Origin: Rhyzopertha dominica
Lineage: Eukaryota; Arthropoda; Insecta; Coleoptera; Bostrichidae
NCBI GenBank assembly: GCA_025024175.1
Contig: QCXZ01000086.1
Span: 21,604,245 to 21,668,244 of the forward strand
Direction of reading: 5' to 3'
DNA: 64,000 nt
Each line of letters opens with the position of its first letter. The first letter of the stretch is position 1. Below the pieces are notes generated by a model. That model had not been told where the DNA came from. It searched no databases and saw only the letters and a program-made list of their open reading frames with translations. Positions 24,001 to 36,200 of this stretch are shown in pieces. The position numbers and the translations under genes are program-made.

Positions 24001-24645
24001 AGCGATTGTGGGANTGTGGGGACGCAAATTAAAGTCGTATTACTTCCACCTTCAAAATTCCAGTTGAGTTCACTGTAAATCATTTATCCAATGACATGTC
24101 ACTCCAAAGAAACTTTTGTTTTTGGAGGATCAATTGTCTGCAGTTAAGAGAGCATCCAAATAATACTTGGATATTTTGGGGCACATAGTATGCTAAAAAG
24201 GTTTCCTAGTAATTAACATTGCATTAAAAGTTCTTTAGATAGATACTTTGTAAGTGACCCTTCATCTTCGTATATAAATATTTACTGATTAAGATAAAAA
24301 AGTAGGTATCTTAATGGAAAGATATTTGTCAGCTCTGCTTAGGCCGTATTTGCGTAAAATATGTAACACCATAAAAAACACTTCCCACAAGTTAATGATG
24401 TAGAAGGTCAAGTCAAGCTTTCGCTAGCATCATGTTGATTGCACGCAAAACAAACTCTACAAATATGTAGCTTTATCCAAGATATTAACGAAGTATTCGG
24501 TGATTTCAACGGGGGGTTAGTCAGCAAACTGATTGCAACGGTCCGAAGCCACCTGCCAATTCAAATTCCAGCGGTTGGTTGGAAAGAATTCGCGGTCGAA
24601 ACGTATTACGGCTNTTTGGTTGCACTCAGGAGGAGTAGGAAGCAA
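24001..24645. other. No gene recognised
   Basis: AT-rich sequence with one modest plus-strand frame (24439-24714) that runs across Ns and shows no family features. A GC-richer patch at about 24480-24620 may belong to the candidate exon that follows. Confidence 0.35.
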
Positions 24646-24671
24646 TTAATACGTGGCCGTGTGGAACTTAC

Positions 24672-24885
24672 CTCGAAGATGATGTCTCGTAGACTCCTCT
24701 GTGAACNGAACTAAGTTATAACAACACCCATTCCNCAAACAACAAGCGTATTTTTGCACCTCGATCAACTTTCGACGCTCCTGGATGAACGTGTACGTGT
24801 ACGCACGGCACTTGGACTGGCCGTGCATAAACACATTTTTGTAACGGCAACAAACCGAACTCGAATACCGCCGGTGAAATGCCAC
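24672..24885 (-). CDS. Candidate unassigned exon, cysteine-rich
   Basis: On the minus strand an open frame ends at a strong donor (CGAG-GTAAGT, junction at 24672). It contains CCRYKNVFMHGQSKCRAYT and a Cys pair region (KYACC, NGCCYNL). Base composition is higher in GC than its surroundings. The leftover phase would join the four-transmembrane gene at an AG just before its ATG (23415-23420) without a frame break, so it may be an upstream exon of that gene; a one-in-three coincidence is equally possible. Two Ns interrupt the sequence and the frame upstream hits a stop. The family is not recognised. Confidence 0.3.
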
Positions 24886-25741
24886 AGAAATGTAATTGAT
24901 TCAGAGGCTCGTGCACCATCGTCTGCTTGGTGGGCAAACTAGCTGTGAACATGGCGCCGTTAATACAGAAACCGTCAACTAGGTACCTATTTTGATAAAC
25001 TGAGGAGAGGATTACATTTACATTTCTTTTAATCAGCTTAAGATTTAAATTAGTCTTAATATTTATTATAAAGAAAAAAACTACTGGTATGTAGCTAATT
25101 TCACACCTTTCCATTGTTGAATTGATAATTAATCATCTGAGGCTGTTGATAATCAGTAGGAGAAACGGGAGCTCAGTTTTGGAAGGACGGATAATATGGA
25201 ACAGGTGTCTGTACGGAAGTACGCATAAAATAGAGCAAATTCCTAGCTCTTATATTACATTCGTTTATAAATCTCCACTTTCAGGCGGGAAAGACGAGAG
25301 GAAGTAGAAAGTAAAAAAAAATCTAATGGCATAACGCTAACTTAAATGTCCTTATCGTAATTTGTTACATTACGCAGGGTTTCGTAAAATACGAAGTATG
25401 CTAATAAAAAAAGGTCAACTGTGAAGGTCAATAATCCTTAATTGCGTTTACGTAATGATAACAAGTGTAATAAAAATGTAGTACGGTCACGATTTCTGGT
25501 TTCGTAACGTAAATCCCAAGTTCGGTGCAAATGAACTACTTTTCGCTCGATTAACCCTATATCAACGTCTGATTTGATAATTCTGAGCAAAATGTGTCGC
25601 AATTCATCAATAGTAAGTGCAAAAGAAAGTTGGTAAATAATCCCTTCGGATAATTGACGTTAATTAAATCGAACCTAAGTAGGTAAGATTTTACGGCATA
25701 ATAGGCCTACTACTACTACTAGGCAATTTAATTGTACACGT

Positions 25742-27139
25742 ATGTTCCTTGCTACCTTGACATGCGGATTTCGAAGATTCGGCAGATTAAACAAAACACT
25801 TGTGTCGAAACGGCATATCACCCAGATCGTTGCTCAATCCAAGGTATTAACCAAGAAAATGCCGCATCGAATATTCGGCAGCGGCGATACCGCCAAAGAA
25901 TCGTTTAGATTTACTGATTACGATTGCCTGGGCTTCGACCTGGATAATACAATATGTAGGTACAAAATCGGTGCTATGGTCAAACTTGAATACGAAGCCA
26001 TGGCGAAGTATTTAGTTGAAGTGAAATGTTACCCAAGTACCCACTTATACAAACCAATAGAAGACAATTTAGATTTTATGGTGAAGGGGCTGATATTAGA
26101 CGCCGAAAACGGCAACCTGCTCCGTGTTGGACCTGATGGTGAGATCCTCCATGGATCACATGGAACAGTTGAACTGACCAGACAAGAACTGATGCGGTAC
26201 TATGGTGAGGACTGTCGTTGGCATGTCACCGATTTATTCAGTAAAGACCCGCTTCACACATGGAACGGGCCAGAATCTGAGAAGATGCGCACTTTACTTG
26301 ACTACTTCGACATGCCTGCAGGACTGGTGTTTGCCCGAGCTGTAGATACCATTGATGAGGTGAAAAAGGGACGGCAAGCCAAGTACCAGGTTTGGCCTGA
26401 CCTTCTGGAGGGACTGCAGCATATGTTCTCCCGTGAGAACTTCCAGCTGAGCAAGGGTGGCTACTTCCCGCAGATGAAATCTACTCCTGAAGAGTACTAT
26501 CACAAGTGCAGCACCGAATTGATCAACTGGTTCAAGGCACTGCGTGAGAAGGGCAAGATTTTGTTCCTGATAACAGGATCGAACTTTGACTTTGCTTCGC
26601 ATACGGCGGAGAATTCGATGGGGCCCTCGTGGAGGGAGCTGTTCGACATCACCTGTTATTTCGCAAAGAAGCCAGGGTTCTTCACGCAGGATCGTCCTTT
26701 CATAGGGATTGATGGGTTAGAGGAGACGGGTCCAGTACAGGTGGATGATCTGAAAAGAGGTGGAGAGTACATAAACGGGAATTGGACTGGTTTGTACGAA
26801 TTTTTGAAGAAACACAGCAAAAAGCAGGAACCCAAGGTACTGTACATAGGGGATAATTTAATACAGGATGTGTACACCCCTGCCAAACACACGTGTTGTG
26901 ATACTGTAGCCGTGGTTGAAGAGTTAGAGGCAGAAGGGGCCTATGGACACATACAAGACCATACAGATCAACCGTTTTTGGTCTCTTCCACTTGGGGATC
27001 CTATTTCTGCCACAATGACGAATCCAGACTTACCATCTGGAAGGATATGATTTCTAAGCATGCCAAGCTGTGCATACCAAGTTTGGAGTTTGTGGCTAAG
27101 AAACCCATTGATTTTGATTATTATGCAGCGGAAAACTAA
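25742..27139 (+). CDS. NT5DC1: 5'-nucleotidase domain-containing protein 1 (HAD family)
   Basis: A single uninterrupted frame of 465 residues. HAD motif I is at residues 64-70 (GFDLDNT, nucleophile Asp66 and acid Asp68), followed by CRYKIGAM. Motif II is in GKILFLITGSNFDF, the basic residue region is AKKPGFF, and motif IV is YIGDNLIQDVY. The match to NT5DC1 runs from residue 55 to near the end (AIPSIEAI-type C-terminus, here CIPSLEFVAKKPIDFDY). The enzyme group covers purine 5'-nucleotidase relatives; the substrate of NT5DC1 is not established. The first 40 residues are rich in Arg, Lys and Thr without acidic residues and could direct it to mitochondria. The second Met (residue 40, 25859) is an alternative start. 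The coding region has no intron, and AATAAA follows near 27369. Confidence 0.93.
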   Translation: MFLATLTCGFRRFGRLNKTLVSKRHITQIVAQSKVLTKKMPHRIFGSGDTAKESFRFTDYDCLGFDLDNTICRYKIGAMVKLEYEAMAKYLVEVKCYPSTHLYKPIEDNLDFMVKGLILDAENGNLLRVGPDGEILHGSHGTVELTRQELMRYYGEDCRWHVTDLFSKDPLHTWNGPESEKMRTLLDYFDMPAGLVFARAVDTIDEVKKGRQAKYQVWPDLLEGLQHMFSRENFQLSKGGYFPQMKSTPEEYYHKCSTELINWFKALREKGKILFLITGSNFDFASHTAENSMGPSWRELFDITCYFAKKPGFFTQDRPFIGIDGLEETGPVQVDDLKRGGEYINGNWTGLYEFLKKHSKKQEPKVLYIGDNLIQDVYTPAKHTCCDTVAVVEELEAEGAYGHIQDHTDQPFLVSSTWGSYFCHNDESRLTIWKDMISKHAKLCIPSLEFVAKKPIDFDYYAAEN

Positions 27140-27636
27140 CTTGTTTTTCATTCATATGTACTCAACTGTTTTATTTTTTGTTTTCTATATTTAGTTTTTT
27201 GAAGTGAGTTGTTTTTCATTTATTATATACTCAGCTGTCGTTATTGTTTCATTTTCTAAGTTTACCACATGTCCAGTTGAATTATGTCTTTATATTGTTT
27301 GCTCGTTACGAGTTTGTACTGTGTTTTGTTACGCTTATTGTGTGTCGTAAGAAGATTTATTTTTTTATAATAAATATATGCAATCACAGTCAATTCTTTT
27401 AGTATAATGAAGTAAAGTGTAAGTCAGCTCAACAGTTTTGAAATATTTCCATGGGACTAACACATAGGTAACTAACTAATCAGAAACAATAAAACAATAC
27501 AGTGATATAAAGATAATCTTTATTTAATTGATCCATCACAATGTTATTAAATACTGATATCAAACGTAACAAAGTGCAAAATACTATGAATGGAAGACCA
27601 CAACAGGCACGTCTTTAAATACAAAAAAGAAAATAA

Positions 27637-28105
<469 letters not shown>

Positions 28106-28166
28106 CTAAAAACAATGGAGTCTTGATTAAGTGTTATGTTCTGCGTATACTAGGGTGTCAATCCCT

Positions 28167-28266
28167 NNNNNNNNNNNNNNNNNNNNNNNNNNNNNNNNNN
28201 NNNNNNNNNNNNNNNNNNNNNNNNNNNNNNNNNNNNNNNNNNNNNNNNNNNNNNNNNNNNNNNNNN
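28167..28266. other. Assembly gap (100 N)
   Basis: A run of 100 Ns, the conventional size for a gap of unknown length. It separates the thiolase exon from repeats, so sequence continuity across it should not be assumed. Confidence 0.98.
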
Positions 28267-28672
28267 AGTGCAATAGCGGTCCAATTTGTTTGCCTCCACA
28301 CCTTTTTTTGTACTTTTTACGCCACTAGTATTTTGTAAGTGAATATTTCTACCTAGAATAAATAATTTTAGGCACTAGTGTACATAACTGTACAGTTTGA
28401 CAAATGCATATTTTATATCCTTCGCCTTGTTCTTATTTATTCCTCCACAGAAGACCATGAACAATCATAGTGTAGCCAGAGTTTTTATTAAAAATACAAA
28501 TTTTTTTATTCCATAACGTAATTCATATGTTAATTTATTAATAGCCATAACACCATTTCAAATGAGCCAGAGAGGGATTTCGCCACTTGACAGAGGCAGT
28601 TATTTGCCACTGAATAGGACAGTATGTAGATATTTCATATTACATACATTAAACTTTCTTCGACTACTATTG

Positions 28673-29610
28673 TACAGGGTGAGCAAATAAGAGGGGTGGC
28701 CGGTCACATCTCATAAACCAGTAGCCCTAGGGCTTTGAGGTAAAAAATTTCTTAAGTAAAGTGGCCAAGAGAAATTGCTGGAAAATATTTTCGAGTTTGT
28801 AAAGTGACAGCTTGTGGCACCTCCAAATTACAAAATTAATGTTTGTGTCCTTTTTAGCCTAATAAATGTCTGTGGTATTAAACATATTAAGATTTTTTTG
28901 GACTAAAATCTACCATTTTTGTTTAGAACATTCTTTTGTTAAATGTCAAATGAAGGAGTGGAGGGCATGTGATAATCAATACATAAAATCGCTTTTAGAT
29001 TTAGCTTGACCGATTTCAACCGACTAGGTGCAATTTTCAAGAGCTTATGTGCCTTTATAAAAAGCAATTTTAAATGTCAGAACATAGTTTGCATGTTGAC
29101 CGCAGGAGGGCGTTTTCTGAAGTTACTACCTAAATATCGATATCGAAATGGTGCAGTTTTCACCATTTTAGTCTATATTCAATTGTTCTTTTAATGAAGT
29201 AGACAGCTCTTTGCATTTAAAAATTTCGAGAAAAATCGATATTTAGGTATTAACTTCAGAAAACACGCTCTTGCGGTCAACACACAAACTATGTTTTGAC
29301 ACTTAAAATTGCTTTTTATAAAGGCGTATAAGCTCTTGAAAATGACACCTCGTCGGTTGAAATCGGTCAAGCCAAACCTGAAATATTAGCGATTTTCTAG
29401 ATTAATATTCACACGCCCCCACCCCTTTATTTGACATTTAAGAAAAAAATGTCCTGAACAGAAATGGTAGATTTTAGTCCAAACAATCTTAATATGTTTA
29501 ATACCACCGACATTTACTAGGCTAAAAATGACACAAACATTAATTTTGTAATTTGGAGGTGCCACAGTGCCCTCTAGCGGTCAATTTTTAAAGAAAAATT
29601 ACATGCAACA
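28673..29610. mobile_element. Large foldback element, TACAGGGTG type
   Basis: The left end is TA-CAGGGTGAGCAAATAAG. Arms of about 370 bases mirror each other around 29190; for example ACAAACATTAATTTTG near 29532 inverts CAAAATTAATGTTTGTG near 28830, and the ATCGATATTTAGGTA-type core lies on both sides. The right arm stops near 29610 without the outer 100 bases present on the left, so the copy is truncated. No transposase is encoded. Confidence 0.75.
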
Positions 29611-31351
29611 ATAATAAACAGTAGAGGCACCGGCTTCAGCAAAACAGTTGTTACACGGTGTTTAATGGGTATATTTTTATGTTAACGTGACAGCCTACTA
29701 CTAGATAAATTACAGTTCCATTAAATCTCTACTCTTTGCCAGTCGTTTCACATAATTAATTTTAAATTGTTTGCTTGGAAATCGTTTTTTAATTTTATGG
29801 AAGCCAAAAAAGTTTTTTTTGTTTAGAATGAATCAGGTTGTCTGAAGTGAGTAGCAATAAGAAGTTACATTAAGTTTGGGAGTGGCTTTTTCTACTCCTC
29901 AAAACAATAGAGGAAAATCATTAAATTGTTTACAANGTGCTTTCTTAATAGCAGAAAATGTCTATATAACTTCATTAACTTTTTGATATTTTAGAAAGAA
30001 ATTAAAAACTACTTTTATGTCACTCTTTCTAAGGGGTTGTGTCCATAGGAAATGGTTCAAATGCATTTTTTTATACGAAAGACCTACCTTATTTTTGCCC
30101 TTGGAATCACTTGCACTTATTTTTATTTACACCGTTTTTGATTATTCTTATTTCTCCTCATGCTGTTTCTCAGGACACAGGATTAAATAAGACTCGCCTT
30201 CGAACTAAAACAAAGTTTATTCCTCATACCTAATTCAACTATTGTTAATTGCTAATACTGCTTGAAGTACAAAAATTGAAGACAGATTTTTTTCTTTCAA
30301 CAATCAATTTTTTTGCGAATATAGCTTCGAGTATACAAACAACAATTAACGGTAAGTATAATGGAAACGGAAATCCACTGGGCGAGAAAAAAAGTGCTTG
30401 ATGGTCATGGGAAGGGGTGATATGTCGTGAAAAGGACAGAAAGATAGAGACAGACAATAACAAATGCGCAACTGAACATAGAATCGGCCGCCGAACAACT
30501 GATGGCACAGATCCATGGCGACGGGGGTATACATGCAAAACCGGAAGCTGTCCGGCGGCTGGATACCGGGCACCGTCAAGGTTTAGTACGGCAATCATGA
30601 CTAGAACGTTTCTATCACTCGGGGACCTTAAGCCCTTTCGAAGTTTGGCGAATCAAATTTCATTGTACAATAAATTACTGATCATGATTTGAGATAAAAT
30701 TAGTTAACAGCCGGTTTGTGTACAGTTGTATCACAGCAGGGACACTGGGCAGACTGTCTTACATAAAAGACCCTATTTTCTTCTATTCTTCCACTATTTA
30801 TTTGAGCAAAGCCACATTCCGCTAAATTAAATAGTGGATTCAACTGATTAGAACTAAGTATTTTATTACTATGTTTTTATAATTATTATTATATTAAATG
30901 CTACAATTGCTATTATCAGCAAAGAAAAGCAAATGTTTGTGGTTGTGTCAGATTCAATTGTTCAGGTATTGTTTATGAATACTTGGTAGGCTGTAATTTG
31001 TGGTTTGTAGGTGAGTTTACAAGACTAATCGATGAAACAATCGTGTACAATTGTACAATCGCCTGTAGAATTCATGCACCTCCCATGACAGTTAAGATAA
31101 AGGTCATAGTTCATGCGATTTATTACAAGATGGTTAAAACAGGATAGGCAACATGCAAAAAAATATATTTTCAACAAATGGGATGCCATCTTTTCAGTTT
31201 AAGAGCATGATATATCCTTGTTAAGTGACAACAGCTGAAGCTATCTTTGAGGTGAACATATTCCCTATAAAGGTTTCCAAGAATGATTTATGTCAACATT
31301 TGCACCAAATAAATAGGAACAATGTACTGCTATTTGCAAAAAAAAATGACC
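29611..31351. other. No gene recognised
   Basis: Mostly AT-rich. A GC-richer block at about 30420-30620 has frames on both strands but no recognisable domain or splice context. It may be a fragment of a decayed mobile element. Confidence 0.4.
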
Positions 31352-31946
31352 GGTAATTATTTACTATAGCGTCCCATCACCTATCGAGTTCAAATTGTGC
31401 GTACCCCTAGAAAGTGGCCTCCTGAACACGAATATCAAATCCGTTTCATGCAGTCGTGGCTAGTTTTCAAGAAATTAATATTTCAATTTGGAACTACTTT
31501 ACGATGCGGAGTGTTGTCCCGTATGCCGCCCAGTGTCGCATGCTCCTTCAAGTTTGGTCTTCCTACGCGTAGCGTTTTCAAGCAGATTTGGGGGTTGTTC
31601 TTTTACCGTGCGATTTTTGAGGCGTTTAGGCCGTTTTTTTTTGCGCCACCTCATCACAGCATACAAAGAACACAGAGTGTCGCTAAAAACACGGCCTAAA
31701 TNCCTCAAAAATCGCNCATTAAAAAACAACTTCTAAATCTGCTTGAAAACGCACTCGTGTAGGACAACCGGACGTTAAGGAGCATGTGACACTGCGCGGC
31801 TTAAGAGAGAACACTCCGCGTCGTAAAGTAGTTCCAAATTAAAATATTTATTTCTTGATTTCATATTCGTGTTCAGGAGGCCACTTTCTAGGGGTACGCA
31901 CAATTTGAGCTCGATAGGTAATGGGACGCTATAGTAAATAATTACC
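31352..31946. mobile_element. Foldback element copy 2
   Basis: Same family as the element at 10977-11724: it starts GGTAATTATTTACTATAGCG and ends with the exact inverse, with the same internal blocks (CATCACCTATCGAG, TTTCAATTTGGAACTAC, GAGGCGTTTAGGCCGT). It is shorter, 595 bases, and lacks the duplicated block and GC-rich centre of copy 1. The two copies differ by scattered substitutions. Confidence 0.8.
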
Positions 31947-32028
31947 AAATTACCTTGTAGGGGTGCATGACATTTGCAGTTGACCGTACATCATATAAAA
32001 TATTCACTTTTCAAGTTATTTGCTAATA

Positions 32029-32751
32029 CAGTAGTGTCTCGCTAATCCGACTTCTTCTGTAATCTGGATTTGACAACTTCTGCATGTGTACTTTGTAATC
32101 TGAATCCCTTGCGGTTGGTGTATTTTGTGCACGTTTAAGTGAAAAATGCCCATAAAACATAAGCACACTATTTTAAGTATCCACGACAAGGCAGAAATTA
32201 TTGANGAAAGAAATCCTGGCATTTCTGGCAAGATCCTGGCCCAAAAGTATGGAGCCGGACAAAAAGAAAATGCAGACAGAATCGAAAGGTTGGTACACAC
32301 CTATTGTCATTTTACGTACATAAAAATCAACCGTTACAGGCAATGTTAAAACAATGAAGTTGAATTAATGGTGACGCAAATCTTTTATCTGCTGAAAATG
32401 AAGATGGTGATGGAAATTCTGGGGAGGACGTGGAAATAAATGTTCCGAAAATTGAACATCAAGAGGCTATTAGGTGTTTGGCTACAACTATACAGTGGAC
32501 AAAGAAGAACGACATAGAGCTGTCTACTCTCATTATGCAGAATAATTTAAAAAAAGGTGCATTTGAAAAATGCCAGCAAACTGTTAAACAGACACTTATT
32601 ACTAGTTTTTTCAGTCCTTAAGGTGTTTTGCTTTTGCGTTTGTAATATCAGTTAGCATTATAATAAAGAACTCTAAGTTTAGTTCAGTAAAAAGTTGTAT
32701 TTATTCCAATCTCAGTAATCCGTATTGGTCCGGATTATCAAGACACTACTG
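32029..32751 (+). mobile_element. pogo/Tigger-like element, internally deleted
   Basis: Ends CAGTAGTGTCTCGCTAATCC and its inverse (GATTATCAAGACACTACTG) are flanked by TA on both sides. The inside keeps the two ends of a transposase. Near 32146 an N-terminal CENP-B/Psq-type DNA-binding helix region reads HTILSIHDKAEII. Near 32430-32621 there is a C-terminal stretch (HQEAIRCLATTIQW) of the jerky/Tigger kind, ending in a stop. The central DDE catalytic region is absent. It is 723 bases long. Confidence 0.75.
32146..32621 (+). pseudogene. Remnant of pogo/Tigger transposase
   Basis: The first frame (32146-32349) begins MPIKHKHTILSIHDKAEI and includes the DNA-binding start GISGKILAQKYGAG. The last frame (32430-32621) resumes in another phase with the acidic-to-C-terminal part. 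Everything between, including the catalytic DDE domain, has been lost. Not functional. Confidence 0.65.
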
Positions 32752-33275
32752 TAATTGTAAAAATGTATAGGAACTATAAAATGTAGATTTTGTGATGTGA
32801 GGTGCATGATTTTAACAGTTGACAGTACATCATAATTTATATAATGTAACAGTGATTTGCTAATAATACATATTTTAAACTGAAAAAAGCGATTATTGCA
32901 TATCTGTTGTTTGAGATGGAGCATTTCATTAGATGAACCATCGTGATGGATAGAGCGTGAACCTTGAGGGTGCCCCGGCGGTTCTACAGCTATGAACGAG
33001 GAACGAAACATCCGTTTAAGTTTACCATTCCATAATTGAACACACACACGTCCGATTGAGATCTGAACATAGAATTAATGCACGAAACCCTTTGGCCTAC
33101 CTAAACATTCAAAAATTTTAGAGAAAAATACTTATGACAAAAAAATATCACCATTTACCCTGTGCAAGTCTTGTTGTCGAAATGCAAGTGACCCAACTGT
33201 ACTCAAGCAGACAGACTTGCTAGGTACTAGCTGAACTTATGGTACAGGTACACAACATGTAAACACAGAAACCAA
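32752..33275. other. 3' flank of the TDG gene
   Basis: AT-rich sequence with no gene seen. It should contain the 3' untranslated region of the minus-strand glycosylase gene ending at 33276; no clear AATAAA was identified on the minus strand. Confidence 0.4.
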
Positions 33276-36200
33276 TCAGAAGCCGCCGAGGTACGGCGGG
33301 TAGCCAGGCGGGTGCGTAGCCGTCGGCTGCGGGTAACTGTAGTACGGGTAGTTAGGTCCGGGCACGTGCAGGCCAGGCGCATACCCCTGCCCATACGGTA
33401 ACTGCGGGTAGCTCAGCGGCACCGGCTCGTACCCGCTCCATGTGGGCGTCGGATATAGCGGGTAGCTCGACGACGATGGGTAGTTGTACGGGACGGGGCT
33501 GGCGCGTGTCGGCATGTTGTAGTTGCTGAACTGACCTGGGTACTCCTGGTGCTCCGTCATCGTCGACTCCCCGTCCGTGATGCTCGGTATCTGGTCGACG
33601 AGCGACTCTAGCCCCGACAGGCTCTTGGATGCGATGTCTTGAGACTGTCGTGGCGATGGGTAGTGGTTCTCCTGCGGGGGCTCCATCCCGTACGTGTGAT
33701 ATGGATACTGGGGCTGCTCGCTAGGAGTAGAGGGCGTGGGGCTGTCCGGTTCGTCTGCCATGCTTGTTGGGGGTTCAAAATCCGGGGGCCCCAGACTTGG
33801 CGAGGCCGGGGAACCGAGCTGTTCGGAACTGATGGCCGCACTTATCTCCGAACTCAGATCGGAGTGGGTGAACGGCTGAGAGTGGGGTCTTGGGGACTGG
33901 GTGTAGTTCACGGGGGCCTGCTGCTGGTACATGTTATTGGGCGATGTCATTTCGGAGCCCATGTGGTAATAATTTGGGGATTGTATCGGAGACGGAATAT
34001 TGTAGCACTTCGACATGGGGTCCTGGGCTTGCATCTCCATGTCCTCTACCTTGACTTTCTTAGGCCGTCCGCGCTTCTTTTTCGGGAAATCACAGTTGTT
34101 GTTGTTTTGGGCTGGTGGCTTCCGCACCACAGGCTTTGGCGGCGGAGTTTCCCCCTCCACCTTGATCTTTTTCGGCCTACCCCGTTTCTTCTTGCATGGT
34201 ACGATCGTGCCGTCTTCCTGCTTGACAACGGCATTGCTAATATCGGTTATGTCGCCGGTAAATGGTTCTGGCTTCGGTTCAGCCTCGTAACAAGATTTGA
34301 CTCGAGGCTCACTAAACACCATTTCTGATTCATCTATGGTAGTGACTATGCCGTTTAGGTAGTCACGGAATTTCTTCAGGGCTGCGTAAAATGGAACTTT
34401 GTCCGCAGCTCTGGGCAATTGGGCGCATCGGGCACTCGACGAGGGCATCACCCACATGTACTGATAAAAAAAAAACAATTTATTATTATTATATACAATG
34501 CAGCAGGCAGCATAGCTGTTGGAACTGCATATTACAGTTTTACATGCTCACACAAGAACACAATATGAAAGAGTAACAATAGAATTTTTAGAATGAGTAC
34601 CGAAAAAAAATAGTTAAGAAGAATTATATTATCCAAATTCCTCTTGAATACATTCACCGACACTGCACCTCTCACTCTTCCAAGAATCAACAACACACAC
34701 AGAAAAGAAATGTATACTTCGTCACCTTGTCAGTAGCACTGTGCTTAAAAAATTTTTGGAGTTCATCACAACCAAGTATACTGGTGATAATTTTGAGCAG
34801 CATTATCACGCACTTTCAGTGTAGCTAAAATCTTGTAATGTCACTGGAATCTTGATTACATGATGTTGGACTCTTCCTATTGCTTCAATATCTTGACAAA
34901 ATAGGATGACCACATTTGAAAACCATACTCTAAAACTCAACAAATATATGTAATAAAATTTTTGTGAAGTAACAGAAATGATCTATAGAAGGCTCTCTAA
35001 ACAAGATATTTAGTTATGTTGGCTTTCCTTATTATGTAGAGGATACATTATTTCCATTTCAGATCTTCTCAAATCACAATGGTTCTGGTAACACCCACTG
35101 CCTATTTGAATTCTATGGTTGTTTTTCTGCACCACTTAAGAGTTTGGTGCAGATCTGCTTGGAGGATATCATTACATGATAAAGTATTGTTGGAAGCTTT
35201 ATATCATCGTTGCATAAGCTGCTGGACACACACTTACTCAATAATGCTACTTATATATTTAAAATAAGTGGCCCAAGCAATAAGTTTTGAGAAACACCAC
35301 CTAATACATGGTACTTCTGGGAGAGGCATGGTCCACATTTATTGAAAACTAAATTTTCTTTCATTCATTAAGCTTTCTATCCACAATAAGAGCTTGCCCC
35401 TTACACTACAATGCTCAAGTACTTTGAAAAGTGTGTTGTATGGAACCTGATCGAAAGCCTTTTCAAGGTATATAATACCTACAGGAGTACCATTATCAAT
35501 ATTGCAAGTCCAACTGCTCAGTCCACATAACATGTTGGTCACACTAGATGTACCAGGAACAAATCCACATTGATTGTTTTGAAGAATGTTATTAGACATT
35601 AAAAACGGCATTATTTTATCAACAATTCTTTCCATACTCATGTCAAACTTATAGGTCAATAATTAGCAGTTCTTGTAACTATAGCCTCTTTCCATCGACG
35701 AGAAACATGTCTGCAGTTAAATGAGTTGTTCATTATGCTACTTAAAAGATGTGCAACTGCACTGGCACGCCTTTTATATAATCTGGGAGGTTATCCATCA
35801 ACTCCAGGTGAAGTGTTAGGGTCCAAGTTTGCCAGCACCCTTTCCACATTGTCAGGTGAGAAATCACCATAAACAGGGGAGTTTTCATATCTAGGCATAC
35901 CAGGTAGCTGTCCACTACTTTTCTTACAATAAAAATTTTTAAATTCAGTACTTTCCTAGCATCTTCTACTTACTGTAATTGCTTGTATTGGCTTGATGCC
36001 TATATACATTCAAGCTTCTTTCTTCATCAGACTAATCTATGGTTACTTGACCAACAATTTTTACTTTTTATTACTACAGGTGAGCTGTCATTTAACACTT
36101 TCATACAAGCAGTTGTTAACAAGATCCATTTATTATTACTATCCCCCTCATAAAGAATAAGGTAAAACTGAATAATTAAGTAAATCTTCATTAACAACAT

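Noticed and set aside
30245..30692. Overlapping frames of 77-117 residues on both strands
   Set aside because: No recognisable motif, no splice partners, and equally good frames on both strands; likely chance in a GC-richer patch.
33639..34328. 229-residue plus-strand frame
   Set aside because: Antisense shadow of the repetitive C-terminal exon of TDG.
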